A stretch of DNA of 64,000 bases from Blastococcus sp. VKM Ac-2987 (lineage in GTDB: Bacteria; Actinomycetota; Actinomycetes; Mycobacteriales; Geodermatophilaceae). Location: assembly GCF_026967805.1 (NCBI RefSeq), contig NZ_JAPVBG010000002.1, positions 1,252,238-1,316,237 on the forward strand. The letters are read 5' to 3'. The position numbers and the translations under genes are program-made. The notes under the pieces are model-generated. The model was given only the letters and a program-made list of their open reading frames with translations. It searched no databases and was not told the DNA's origin. Positions 1 through 9,984 of the stretch are shown piece after piece. Within the stretch, counting starts at the first letter, position 1. Each line of letters begins with the position of its first letter.

Positions 1-2
1 CC

Positions 3-1052
3 ACCGCCTCGGGGCTGGGCCTCCCGCCCGCCGCCGACCAGCCCGACGCGGTCGTGCCCGAGGCGCCGCCGGGCGTGGACCTGCCCCCGGCCGAGCCCGA
101 GCCGGGGCTGGTCTTCGACACCCCGCTGCCCTCGGCCGGCCGGCTCGTGCGGCTGCGCTCCCGGCTGGCGCGGTCGCAGTCCTCGCTCGGCCGCGGCCTG
201 CTGACCGTCCTGGCCCGCGAGCAGCTGACCGAGGACGACTGGGAGGAGATCGAGGACACCCTGCTCGCCGCCGACGTCGGCGTCGCCGCCACCACCCAGA
301 TCGTGCAGCGGCTGCGCACCCAGTCGATGGTGCTGGCGACCGCGTCCGGCGCGGACCTGCGCGAGCTGCTGGTGCGCGAGCTGACCGCCGTGCTCGGCCC
401 GGACATGGACCGCTCGCTGGGGACCTCGCGTTCCGAGGGGCGGCCCGGTGTCGTGCTGGTCGTCGGGGTCAACGGCGCCGGCAAGACCACCACCGTCGGC
501 AAGCTCGCCCGCGTGCTCGTCGGTGACGGCAAGAGCGTGATCCTCGGCGCCGCCGACACCTTCCGCGCCGCCGCCGCCGACCAGCTGGAAACCTGGGGCG
601 AGCGGGTGGGCGTGCTCACCGTCCGCGGCCGGGAGGGCGGGGACCCCGCCGCCGTCGCCTTCGAGGCGGTGCGCACCGGCGTGGAGGCGGAGGCGGACAC
701 CGTCGTGATCGACACCGCCGGGCGGCTGCACACCAAGTCCGGGCTGATGGACGAGCTGGGCAAGGTCAAGCGCGTCGTGGAGAAGCAGTCACCGGTCACC
801 GAGGTGCTGCTGGTGCTCGACGCCACCACGGGGCAGAACGGCGTCGTCCAGGCTCGGGTGTTCACCGAGGCGGTCACCGTCACCGGCGTCGTCCTCACCA
901 AGCTCGACGGGACCGCCAAGGGCGGCATCGTCGTCTCGGTGCAGCGCGAGCTCGGCATCCCGGTCAAGCTCATCGGTCTGGGCGAGGGCCCCGACGACCT
1001 GGCGCCGTTCGAGCCGCGGGCGTTCGCCGAGGGGCTCGTCGGGGAGGTCTGA
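3..1052 (+). CDS. ftsY: Signal recognition particle receptor FtsY (5' end outside window)
   Basis: SRP receptor GTPase that docks SRP-bound ribosomes at the membrane. The frame is open to the left edge of the window, so the acidic/proline-rich N-terminal region is incomplete; a GTG at 54 is internal. The NG domain is complete: an N-domain helical bundle, then the P-loop GVNGAGKTTTVGK, the DTFRAAAADQLE insertion-box motif, DTAGRLHTK and TKLDGTAKGG, all diagnostic of SRP GTPases. Its partner Ffh lies at 10892. The gene faces the nickel/cobalt transporter operon, and its stop codon forms one arm of a shared hairpin. Confidence 0.96.
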   Translation, partial: TASGLGLPPAADQPDAVVPEAPPGVDLPPAEPEPGLVFDTPLPSAGRLVRLRSRLARSQSSLGRGLLTVLAREQLTEDDWEEIEDTLLAADVGVAATTQIVQRLRTQSMVLATASGADLRELLVRELTAVLGPDMDRSLGTSRSEGRPGVVLVVGVNGAGKTTTVGKLARVLVGDGKSVILGAADTFRAAAADQLETWGERVGVLTVRGREGGDPAAVAFEAVRTGVEAEADTVVIDTAGRLHTKSGLMDELGKVKRVVEKQSPVTEVLLVLDATTGQNGVVQARVFTEAVTVTGVVLTKLDGTAKGGIVVSVQRELGIPVKLIGLGEGPDDLAPFEPRAFAEGLVGEV

Positions 1053-1074
1053 GCCGGCGGCCGCTGCCGGCTCA
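1050..1074. terminator. Bidirectional hairpin containing both stop codons
   Basis: TGAGCCGGC (1050-1058) pairs perfectly with GCCGGCTCA (1066-1074) around a 7-base loop. The first arm starts with the ftsY TGA and the second ends with the reverse complement of the transporter ATPase TGA, so one hairpin closes both convergent genes. There is no T tract. Confidence 0.6.
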
Positions 1075-1818
1075 GGTGGGTGTCGGGTCGAAGCCGTAGG
1101 GCAGCTCCAGCCGGTGGGCGGCCAGCAGGTCGGCGTCGGTGAGCAGCTCGCCCGTCGGCCCGTCGGCCACCACGGTGCCGCCGTCGAGGATCACCGAGCG
1201 GGGGCACAGCTGGGCGGCGTAGGGCAGGTCGTGGGTGACCATCAGCAGCGTCACCGGGAGCTCGGCCAGCACCTCCGCGAGCTCCCGGCGGCCGGCCGGG
1301 TCGAGGTTGGACGACGGCTCGTCGAGGACGACGATCTCCGGCTGCATCGCCAGCACCGTGGCGACGGCGACCCGGCGGCGCTGCCCGAAGGAGAGGTGGT
1401 GCGGCGGTCGGTCGGCGGCGTCGGACATGTGCACCTGCTCCAGCGCCGCGGCCACGCGGGCGGTCACCTCCGGCTCGGGCAGGCCGAGGTTCCGCGGACC
1501 GAACGCGACGTCCTCGCCGACGGTCGGCATGAACAGCTGGTCGTCGGGGTCCTGGAACACCACGCCGACGCGGCGGCGGATCTCCTGCAGCGACCGCTTC
1601 TCCACCGGCAGGCCGGCGACCGCCACCCGCCCTCGGCCCGCCCGCAGGATGCCGTTGAGGTGCAGCACCAGCGTCGTCTTGCCCGCGCCGTTGGGGCCCA
1701 GCAGCGCCACCCGCTCGCCGCGCTCCACGCGCAGGTCCACGCCGAACAGCGCCTGGTGCCCGTCGGGGTAGGCGTAGGCGAGGTCCTCGACGAGGAGGGA
1801 CGGCGGGGGTGCGGTCAC
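1072..1818 (-). CDS. nikO: Energy-coupling ATPase of ECF nickel/cobalt transporter (CbiO/NikO)
   Basis: ATP-binding subunit powering the M/N/Q membrane subunits encoded just upstream. Visible are Walker A GPNGAGKTT, the Q-loop VVFQDPDDQLF, the ABC signature LSFGQRRRVA, Walker B IVVLDEP and the H-loop VTHD. Nearly the whole chain is the ABC domain, as usual for CbiO. I place the start at GTG 1818, which overlaps the CbiQ stop as GTGA; the frame opens further upstream but only inside cbiQ. The metal is inferred to be nickel from the Nur-like site in front of the first gene; cobalt is the alternative. Confidence 0.9.
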   Translation of the reverse strand: MTAPPPSLLVEDLAYAYPDGHQALFGVDLRVERGERVALLGPNGAGKTTLVLHLNGILRAGRGRVAVAGLPVEKRSLQEIRRRVGVVFQDPDDQLFMPTVGEDVAFGPRNLGLPEPEVTARVAAALEQVHMSDAADRPPHHLSFGQRRRVAVATVLAMQPEIVVLDEPSSNLDPAGRRELAEVLAELPVTLLMVTHDLPYAAQLCPRSVILDGGTVVADGPTGELLTDADLLAAHRLELPYGFDPTPT

Positions 1819-2597
1819 CCCAGCAGGATCCCCGCCAGCAGCACCGCGGCCGCCGCCAGGGGCAGGCTGAGCGCTACCGCCCACGACCGCGTCCCGACCG
1901 GGACCGACGGCCCGGTCGGCATGCTGCCGCGGTAGCCGCGGCTGAGCATCGCCAGGTGCACCCGCTCGCCGCGCTCGTAGGACCGGACGAACAGGGCGCC
2001 GGCGGTGGCACCGACCACCCGGAGGCCGCGCAGCCCGCCGCCGGTGAAGCCGCGGGACTCCCGGGCGATCCGCATCCGGTGCAGCTCGCCGCCCACGACG
2101 TCGGCGTAGCGGATCATGAACATCAGGATCTGGACGAGCACCTGCGGCAGCCGCAGCCGCTCCAGCCCGCGCAGCAGCGCCCGCGGCTCCGTCGTCGCCG
2201 CGAGGACGGTGGCGGCCAGGATCGACAGCGTCGCCTTGGCCAGCAGGCCGGTCCCGGCGGCGAGGCCGGTCCGCGACAGGGACAGCCCGAGCACCTCGAC
2301 CTGCGGGCCGCCCGCCACGAAGGGCAGCAGGACGGCGAAGAGGACGAAGGGCACCTCCACGACCAGGCCGCGCAGCAGCCGGCCCGGGCCGACACCGGCC
2401 ACGGCGGCGACGGCGAGCACCGCGAGCAGGTACCCGGCGTACGCGGCCGGCGCCCAGGGGGCGTGCACCGGGGTGGCGACGACGACCACCGCGAACGTCA
2501 GCACCGACACGAGCTTCGCGTGCGGCTCCAGGCGGTGGACCGCGGTGCTGCCCGGGAGGTAGCGGGCGCTCAGCGTGCCCCCGTGCGCCGCGCCCAC
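1815..2597 (-). CDS. nikQ: ECF transporter transmembrane subunit (CbiQ/NikQ)
   Basis: Membrane (T) component of the group I ECF metal transporter. It has about five to six hydrophobic segments and the typical cytoplasmic helices with charged motifs (RMRIARESRGF; RSYERGERVHLAMLSRGY) that couple to the ATPase. The length of 260 aa is normal. It overlaps the ATPase gene by four bases and lies just downstream of the N subunit. Possible internal starts do not change the assignment. Confidence 0.9.
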   Translation of the reverse strand: MGAAHGGTLSARYLPGSTAVHRLEPHAKLVSVLTFAVVVVATPVHAPWAPAAYAGYLLAVLAVAAVAGVGPGRLLRGLVVEVPFVLFAVLLPFVAGGPQVEVLGLSLSRTGLAAGTGLLAKATLSILAATVLAATTEPRALLRGLERLRLPQVLVQILMFMIRYADVVGGELHRMRIARESRGFTGGGLRGLRVVGATAGALFVRSYERGERVHLAMLSRGYRGSMPTGPSVPVGTRSWAVALSLPLAAAAVLLAGILLG

Positions 2598-2598
2598 G

Positions 2599-2910
2599 TC
2601 AGGTGCGGTCGGCGGGGGTGCCGCGCCGGCGGAGGACGAGGGTCAGCCCACCGGCCAGCGCGAGGGTGACCACCACGCCGATGACGCCCGCGGCCCCGGC
2701 GGAGAGGCGGTTCTCCTCACCGCCGACCAGGTAGTCGGCGAGCGGGGAGCCCGCGGTCGCGCTGTCGGACGCGCTCTGCGCGAACCCGGCCTGCTCGGCG
2801 GCGTGCTCCAGGCCGTCGGGGGAGGAGCTGGCGTACCAGCTGAGCACGCCGGCGACGACCAGGGCCGCGACGACGCCGGCGATCCAGAGGCTGCGGCCGC
2901 GGCGGGTCAC
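2599..2910 (-). CDS. nikN: PDGLE-domain N subunit of ECF metal transporter (CbiN/NikN-like)
   Basis: A 103-aa protein with two transmembrane helices, one at residues about 9-25 and one near the C-terminus (GVIGVVVTLALAGGLTLVL). Between them is an extracytoplasmic loop with the signature SSPDGLE. PDGLE small subunits pair with CbiM/NikM substrate-binding proteins. The start is GTG 2910, overlapping the M-subunit stop (GTGA). A longer reading from 3369 would run through the M gene and is rejected. Confidence 0.85.
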   Translation of the reverse strand: MTRRGRSLWIAGVVAALVVAGVLSWYASSSPDGLEHAAEQAGFAQSASDSATAGSPLADYLVGGEENRLSAGAAGVIGVVVTLALAGGLTLVLRRRGTPADRT

Positions 2911-3611
2911 CGGGCCACCTCCGCCGTCGTGGTGGGACGGCCGGCCAGCGGCGTCGCCGGGCGCAGCCGGGCCGCGCCGTGGACCAGGTCGGGGCGCACG
3001 GCCAGCACCGCGCCGACGACGGCGACGGTGATCGCGGCCTCGCCCAGGCCGATGAGCAGGTGGACCCCGGTCAGGGCCGCGGCGACCGTGCCGACCGGGA
3101 TGTCGACGGTGCCACCGAGGGCGAACAGGCCGACGAAGGTCAGGGCCGCGGCCGGCACGGAGAGGTACGCGGCGATCCCGGTGGCGGTCAGGATCCCGGC
3201 CCGGGTGCGGGGCAGGACCGCCGCCAGGCCGCGGAAGACGCCGTAGCCGAGGACCACCGCCAGCAGCGCCATCAGGGTGACGTTCGTGCCCAGCGCGGTG
3301 AGGCCGCCGTCGGCGAAGAGGACGGCCTGGACCATGAGCACCACGGTCATGCAGAGCACCGCGGTCCACGGGCCCACCAGGACGGCGGTGAGCACCGCGC
3401 CGATCAGGTGCCCGCTCACCGGCAGGCCGGGGAGCGGGAAGTTCATCATCTGGCCGGCGAAGACGAACGCCGCGGCGAGCCCGGCCAGCGGCGCGGTGCG
3501 GTCGTCGAGCTCGGCACGCGACCGGCGCAGGGCCAGGGCGACCGTGCCGGCGGCCAGCGCGCCGGTGGCCACGGAGGTGGGGACGTCGAGGAAGCCATCG
3601 GGGACGTGCAC
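2907..3611 (-). CDS. nikM: Metal-binding S subunit of ECF nickel/cobalt transporter (CbiM/NikM)
   Basis: Substrate-specificity membrane protein, 234 aa. It begins VHVPDGFLD, matching the family start M-H-I-P-D-G, in which His2 is a metal ligand. Later family features include NFPLPGLPVSGHLIGA and ADGGLTALGTNV. The start is GTG 3611, because the metal-binding N-terminus must be free; TTG 3641 and ATG 3632 upstream fall inside a predicted operator. First gene of the M-N-Q-O operon. No B12-riboswitch-like leader is seen, and the operator favours nickel. Confidence 0.9.
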   Translation of the reverse strand: MHVPDGFLDVPTSVATGALAAGTVALALRRSRAELDDRTAPLAGLAAAFVFAGQMMNFPLPGLPVSGHLIGAVLTAVLVGPWTAVLCMTVVLMVQAVLFADGGLTALGTNVTLMALLAVVLGYGVFRGLAAVLPRTRAGILTATGIAAYLSVPAAALTFVGLFALGGTVDIPVGTVAAALTGVHLLIGLGEAAITVAVVGAVLAVRPDLVHGAARLRPATPLAGRPTTTAEVAR

Positions 3612-3624
3612 GCCCCCGACCTTA

Positions 3625-3641
3625 TTGCACATCTTTTGCAA
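3625..3641 (-). promoter_or_regulatory. Nur-like nickel-responsive operator
   Basis: On the minus strand this reads TTGCAA-AAGAT-GTGCAA, an inverted repeat with 5-base spacing. The Streptomyces Nur (Fur-family nickel regulator) consensus is tTGCaa-N5-ttGCAA, so 11 of 12 arm positions agree. It ends 13 bases before the GTG of the M subunit, where a repressor would block initiation. Confidence 0.6.
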
Positions 3642-3737
3642 CTAGCGATTCGCGGGCGCCGGGACGGGTGCGACCGGAGTGCCCTCGGGGGCCTCGCAAC
3701 ACGACCGCAACGCAGGAGCCGGACACGCGCTGCGGAG

Positions 3738-5533
<1,796 letters not shown>

Positions 5534-5568
5534 CCGGAGCTGACGACGCAGTTCGCGCGTAGCGCACC

Positions 5569-5610
5569 CGTCGGCCGGGGTGGTGGGGTCGCCCGCCACC
5601 CCGGCCGACG
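5569..5610 (+). terminator. Terminator between glnK and glnD
   Basis: CGTCGGCCGGGGTGG (5569-5583) and CCACCCCGGCCGACG (5596-5610) form a perfect 15-base-pair stem with a 12-base loop, followed by TCTTGTC. It should separate amtB-glnK from glnD and argues against a glnD start at GTG 5580, which lies inside the stem. Confidence 0.7.
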
Positions 5611-5642
5611 TCTTGTCATCCGGGCCGTACCGAGGGGGAGTC

Positions 5643-8012
5643 GTGCTGGACACCGAGGCGTTGCCGGGGCTGGGCCGCGCAGAGCGGGTCGAGGCCCTGG
5701 ACGGGTGGCTCGCCGGGCTGCTGGACGACGCCGTCGCCGGCACCCCGCCGCCTCGGACCCGGCGCGGCGGGCCGCCGCCCCGGACGGGCACCGAGGGGCT
5801 GGCCCTGGTCGCCGTGGGCAGCCTCGGCCGCCGGGAGCTCCCCCCGCACGGTGACCTCGACCTGGTGCTCGTCCACGAGGACCGGCCGGAGATCGCCGCC
5901 GTCGCCGACGCGCTCTGGTACCCGGTCTGGGACGCCGGCCTCCGCCTGGACCACTCGGTCCGGTCGGTGCAGGAGGCGGTCACCGTCGCCTCCACAGACG
6001 CGAAGGCCGGGCTCGGGCTGCTCGACGCCCGGCTGGTGGCGGGCGACGCGGAGCTGGCCGCCCGGCTGCGGACGGCGACCCTGGCCAGCTGGCGGCAGCA
6101 CGCCTCCCGGCTGATGCCCCAGCTGCGCGACCTGCGCCGCGAGCGGGCCCGCCGGCTGGGGGAGCTCGCCTTCCTGCTCGAGCCCGATCTCAAGGAGGCC
6201 TACGGCGGGCTGCGCGAGGGCCAGGTGCTGCGGGCGGCGGCGGCGGCCCAGCTCGTCGACGAGCCGCCCGCGGAGGTGGAGCAGGCCTACGCCTTCCTGC
6301 TCGACGTGCGCGACGAGCTGCGCCGCCGGTCAGGGCGCGCCTCGGACGTCCTGGTGCGCCAGGAGCAGCGCGCGATCGCCGCGACCCTGGGCCTGGCCGA
6401 CGAGGACGTCCTGCTGCGCGAGGTCAGCCTGGCCGGGCGGCGGCTGGCCTTCGTCGCCGACGAGACCTGGCGCCGGGTGGAGGCCGCGCTGGTCCGCCGG
6501 CCGCGCGGGCGGTACCGCCGGGTGCGCCGCGAGCCGCTGGCCGAGGGCGTCGTCCGGCAGGGCGACGAGGTCGTGCTCGCCCGCGACGCGCACCCCGCCA
6601 CCGACCCCGGGCTGGTGCTGCGGGCCGCTGCCGCCGCGGCCCGCGCGGACCTTCTGCTCTCGCCGTACACCCTCAAGGTGCTCGCGGTGCACAGCCCGCC
6701 GCTGCCGGAGCCGTGGCCGCCGGAGGCCCGCTGGTCGTTCCTCCGGGTGCTCGCCAGCGGCCGGTCGGCGGTCCCGGTGCTGGAGCAGCTGGACCAGGAG
6801 GGCCTGCTGTCGCGGCTGCTGCCCGAGTGGGACCGCATCCGGTCGCTGCCGCAGCGCCACCCCTGGCACCGGTACACCGTCGACCGCCACCTGATCGAGG
6901 CCGCCGCCGCGGCGAGCGAGCTGACCCGCGACGTCGACCGGCCCGACCTGCTGCTGGTCGCGGCCCTGCTGCACGACATCGGCAAGGGCTGGCCGGGGGA
7001 CCACAGCGTGGTCGGGGCGCCGATCGCCGCGGAGATCGGCGCCCGGATGGGCTTCTCCGAGCCCGACGTCGCCGTGCTCGGCACGCTGGTGCGCCACCAC
7101 CTGCTGCTGCCCGCGACGGCGACCCGGCGCGACATCGACGACCCCGCGACCATCGAGCGCGTCGCCGCCACCATCGGGCACGACGCCACGGTGCTGCAAC
7201 TGCTGCACGCCCTGGCGCAGGCCGACGGCGCCGCCACCAGCGCCTCGGCGTGGTCGCCGTGGAAGGCGCACCTGGTCGCCGCGCTGGTCGCCCGGGTGCA
7301 GGGCCGGCTCGGCGGCCCGCAGCTGACCGAGCCGGACCCGGTGCTGCACCCCACCTCGGCGCAGGTGACCACGCCCGCGCCGGACATCCCCGGGGTGACC
7401 CGGGCGGTCACCGTCGGCATCGAGGAGGTGGCCGACGGGCAGCAGGTGACCATCGGCGCCCCCGACCGGCCGGGGCTGCTCAGCACCTGCGCCGGGGTGC
7501 TCGCGCTCAACCAGCTCGACGTGCGCGCCGCGAAGATGACGGTGGCCGACGGCTACGGCACCGGGGTGTTCGCGGTCCGGCCCCGGTTCGGCCGCGCGCC
7601 GGTGCCGGAGATCCTGGCCGACGGCGTGCGGGCTGCGCTGGAGGGCACGCTCCGGCTGCCCGAGCGGCTGCGCCAGCGGGAGGCCGACTACCGCCAGGAG
7701 GGGCGCTCCGCCCCGCCGCGCATCTCCTGGCACGACCACGAGGTCAGCGGTCCGGCGACCGGCATCGTGGAGGTCCGGGCCGGGGACCGGGCCGGGCTGC
7801 TCTACCGGCTCACCGCGGCGATCGCGGGGGAGGGGCTGGACGTGACCTCCGCCCGCATCGAGACCCTGGGGGCCGACGCGGTCGACTGCTTCTACGTGTG
7901 CAACCCCTCCGGCTCGCCGGTGGACCCGCAGCAGAAGGAGCGGGTCGACGCGGCGCTGGTCGCCGCCACCCGCGGTCCCGCGCTGGCGGTCGGTCCCGAC
8001 ACGCCGTCCTGA
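5643..8012 (+). CDS. glnD: PII nucleotidyltransferase (bifunctional GlnD)
   Basis: Modifies Tyr51 of GlnK and removes the group again; actinobacterial members act as adenylyltransferase. Domains in order: a nucleotidyltransferase core (AVGSLGRRELPPHGDLDLVLVH, with the two metal-binding Asp), a helical GlnE-linked domain, an HD hydrolase domain (LLHDIGKGWPGDHS), and two C-terminal ACT domains (DRPGLLSTCAGVL; DRAGLLYRLTAAI). Length is 789 aa from GTG 5643, which has an AGGGGG ribosome site. The frame opens earlier, at 5580, but that lies in the terminator hairpin. Confidence 0.94.
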   Translation: MLDTEALPGLGRAERVEALDGWLAGLLDDAVAGTPPPRTRRGGPPPRTGTEGLALVAVGSLGRRELPPHGDLDLVLVHEDRPEIAAVADALWYPVWDAGLRLDHSVRSVQEAVTVASTDAKAGLGLLDARLVAGDAELAARLRTATLASWRQHASRLMPQLRDLRRERARRLGELAFLLEPDLKEAYGGLREGQVLRAAAAAQLVDEPPAEVEQAYAFLLDVRDELRRRSGRASDVLVRQEQRAIAATLGLADEDVLLREVSLAGRRLAFVADETWRRVEAALVRRPRGRYRRVRREPLAEGVVRQGDEVVLARDAHPATDPGLVLRAAAAAARADLLLSPYTLKVLAVHSPPLPEPWPPEARWSFLRVLASGRSAVPVLEQLDQEGLLSRLLPEWDRIRSLPQRHPWHRYTVDRHLIEAAAAASELTRDVDRPDLLLVAALLHDIGKGWPGDHSVVGAPIAAEIGARMGFSEPDVAVLGTLVRHHLLLPATATRRDIDDPATIERVAATIGHDATVLQLLHALAQADGAATSASAWSPWKAHLVAALVARVQGRLGGPQLTEPDPVLHPTSAQVTTPAPDIPGVTRAVTVGIEEVADGQQVTIGAPDRPGLLSTCAGVLALNQLDVRAAKMTVADGYGTGVFAVRPRFGRAPVPEILADGVRAALEGTLRLPERLRQREADYRQEGRSAPPRISWHDHEVSGPATGIVEVRAGDRAGLLYRLTAAIAGEGLDVTSARIETLGADAVDCFYVCNPSGSPVDPQQKERVDAALVAATRGPALAVGPDTPS

Positions 8013-8095
8013 GGTCCGCGGTTCTGTCGGTGGTGCGTGCGACCGTCGGCAGCGGACCGGGACGGACCGGTCCCACCTGCCGAGAGGAGTCCGTC

Positions 8096-8290
8096 GTGGA
8101 CAGCCGCCAGTGGCCCTGCCCGTCCTGCGGGGACGACCGGGACTTCGTGCAGCCGCCGTGCATCGACGGCCACACCGACGACGGCGGCGAGTGCCCCGAG
8201 TGGGTCTGCGCCGACTGCGGCTCGGCGCTGGTCGTCGGTGAGGTGCGCGTCGTCGTCGTCGCCGTGGCCGGAGCGCCCTGCGCCGCCTGA
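8096..8290 (+). CDS. Small zinc-ribbon protein
   Basis: A 64-aa protein starting at GTG 8096 with a strong ribosome site (GAGAGGAG at 8082-8089). It carries CPSCGD at residues 8-13 and, about 30 residues on, VCADCG at residues 37-42. These make two CxxC pairs, the layout of a treble-clef or zinc-ribbon fold; one extra Cys (CID) lies between them. The C-terminus is hydrophobic (VVVVAVAGAP). Function unknown. The stop codon is paired in a short hairpin with that of the convergent gene. Confidence 0.65.
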   Translation: MDSRQWPCPSCGDDRDFVQPPCIDGHTDDGGECPEWVCADCGSALVVGEVRVVVVAVAGAPCAA

Positions 8291-8299
8291 CGCGGTCAG
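8287..8299. terminator. Small shared stop-codon hairpin
   Basis: CTGAC-GCG-GTCAG: a 5-base stem whose arms contain the TGA of the zinc-ribbon gene and the reverse-complement TGA of the convergent baeRF gene. Weak as a terminator on its own. Confidence 0.3.
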
Positions 8300-9345
8300 C
8301 GGACGGTGAGCGCCACCCGCCCGTGCGCGGCGAGCGCCCCGTCGTCGACGAAGGCGATCCACCCGCCGCGGAGGAGCACCGTCTCGATCAGTTCGTCGAC
8401 CACGTCGTCGACCACGTCCGGGTGCTCGACGTCCTCGGCCGGGGTGAGGAAGTCGCCGTCGGGGCTGAGCCGGGCGGGGTAGGTGAAGCCCTCCTCGACG
8501 GCGAGCATCTCGGGCCGCTCCCGCCGCGCGGCGAGCCAGCAGGCACCGATCCCCTCCACCACGGCGTGCCGGGACCGCCGCCGGTCCAGGTGCTCCAGCG
8601 CCTCGTCCTGGCGGGAGCGAAGGTAGGCCTCGAGCACCTGCCTGATCCGCGGCACGAGGGCCGTCACGGGAGCCCGCGTGAGGTTCGCGGCCAGCGCCCC
8701 GGCGAGCCGGGCGGTGTTCCGCGACTGCCGGCGGAAGCGCCCAACGACGCGCTCGGCGCCCACGAGGACCAGCGGCGCCGGGTGCAGTTGCAGGTAGGTG
8801 CCCAGCGACTCGTCCACCCGGCGCAGGAACGCGTCGAGCGGTGCGCCCTCCGCGGTGAGGGGGAACGCGGTCCGGGGCGGGGGGCGCAGGTCGTCGGCCA
8901 CGCCCACCAGCAGGCGCGCCTCGCCCTCGCTGAGCAGCAGCACGACGTGCTGCGGGGTCCGGTGCAGCGCCCGCACGAGGTCGCGGGTGGCGAAGGTCCG
9001 GTCCACCACCACGCGGTCGCTGACGGGGACCGGGAGCCGCACCACCTCGCGCAGGTGGGGGCTGACGTAGACAGCGATCCCCGACCCGGTCGCCTGCCGC
9101 GCGACGCCGGCGACGACCTCGTCCAGCGCCGCCCGGAGCAGGTCGGCGTCGGGGACGTCGCCCTCGGCCAGCCGGGCGGCGGCGCGGTCGGCCAGCCGGC
9201 GGAGCCGCTGCAGGTCCGTGTCGGTCATGCGGGGCGACGGGGTGGTCGAGGCGAGGATGCTCAGGCAGCAGTCGGCGCGGACCGACTGGAGCATGAGCAC
9301 CTGGCCGGGGGAGGGCCAGGCCACGCGGGCCGCGGTGGTGGTCAC
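8296..9345 (-). CDS. baeRF family 3-like protein (release-factor-related domain)
   Basis: A 349-aa protein resembling the bacterial archaeo-eukaryotic release factor (baeRF) family 3. It has an N-terminal segment (DTDLQRLRRLADR) followed by a ribosomal-L7Ae-like alpha/beta core (VVLLLSEGEARLLVGVADDLRPP; PLVLVGAERVVGRFRRQS). These families are thought to act in ribosome rescue or stress, but no activity is established. Start GTG 9345 overlaps the stop of the upstream gene (GTGA), so the two are coupled. An upstream extension to 9519 only runs through that neighbour. Family call from remembered motif layout. Confidence 0.55.
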   Translation of the reverse strand: MTTTAARVAWPSPGQVLMLQSVRADCCLSILASTTPSPRMTDTDLQRLRRLADRAAARLAEGDVPDADLLRAALDEVVAGVARQATGSGIAVYVSPHLREVVRLPVPVSDRVVVDRTFATRDLVRALHRTPQHVVLLLSEGEARLLVGVADDLRPPPRTAFPLTAEGAPLDAFLRRVDESLGTYLQLHPAPLVLVGAERVVGRFRRQSRNTARLAGALAANLTRAPVTALVPRIRQVLEAYLRSRQDEALEHLDRRRSRHAVVEGIGACWLAARRERPEMLAVEEGFTYPARLSPDGDFLTPAEDVEHPDVVDDVVDELIETVLLRGGWIAFVDDGALAAHGRVALTVR

Positions 9346-9797
9346 GAGGAGGTCCAGCCGACGGGGACGGCGTCGAGACGTCGGGCGAGCCGGGCGACCG
9401 CGCGGTCCACCACCCGCTGCCGACGGCGCCCGTGCAGCCCGCCGAGGTGGTGCACGCTGATGCGCGAGGCCACCCCGTGGGCAGCCGCCCGCTGGCGCGC
9501 CAGCGCGATCAGGTCGCACGCCTCCTGGTCGGCCTGCTCGCCCAGCCGTGGCAGGAGCCAGGGGTCGAGCGGGACGGTCGTGCGGGGGAGCAGGATCGCG
9601 GTGTGCACCTCACGGCCGGTGTCGCGGGCGGAGGAGTAGGCGGCGTCCAGGACGCCCAGCGCGGTGTCGCGGTCGAGCACGACGGCGAGCAGCCGGGGCG
9701 GGGCGCCCCTCGCACCGGTGCCCGGCTCCGCCGGGCTGGTCGCCGGCGCGGTGGGCAGGGTGGTGGTCGGCGGGACGGTGGTGGCGAGCGACGTCAC
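9342..9797 (-). CDS. Hypothetical protein coupled to baeRF gene
   Basis: A 151-aa protein of unknown function. Residues 1-30 are a Thr/Pro/Ala-rich linker. The remainder looks alpha/beta, with APPRLLAVVLDRDTALGVLDAAYSSAR and REVHTAILLPRT as strand-helix units, and ends in an Arg-rich helix (RRRQRVVDRAVARLARR). The pattern loosely recalls universal-stress-type folds, but no motif proves this. Start GTG 9797 has a GGGAGA ribosome site. First gene of a two-gene operon divergent from a winged-helix regulator. Confidence 0.6.
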   Translation of the reverse strand: MTSLATTVPPTTTLPTAPATSPAEPGTGARGAPPRLLAVVLDRDTALGVLDAAYSSARDTGREVHTAILLPRTTVPLDPWLLPRLGEQADQEACDLIALARQRAAAHGVASRISVHHLGGLHGRRRQRVVDRAVARLARRLDAVPVGWTSS

Positions 9798-9924
9798 GGG
9801 CGTCTCCCACGGTGCGGCGAGGTCTCCCCCGGTCCCTGATGGGACCGGCCGCGCCCGGGCCGGGGCCGGGACTGACGGGCAGCGACTGCGCTCCTGCGCT
9901 TCGGGTACTCCCCTCGCAGGAAGC

Positions 9925-9956
9925 ACGATATGCGAAACCGAATGCGTATTGCAAGA
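9925..9956 (+). promoter_or_regulatory. Direct ATGCG repeats in divergent promoter region
   Basis: ATGCG occurs at 9930 and 9942 (12-base spacing), followed by TTGCA, in the AT-richer part of the 9798-9984 region shared by the baeRF operon and the winged-helix gene. It could be the operator of that regulator. Tentative. Confidence 0.25.
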
Positions 9957-9984
9957 GTGCTGCGTTGTACCGAGGGGACGGGCG

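Noticed and set aside
1114..1935. Plus-strand frames over the ECF ATPase gene
   Set aside because: His/Gln/Arg-rich shadows of the minus-strand ABC ATPase and CbiQ genes.
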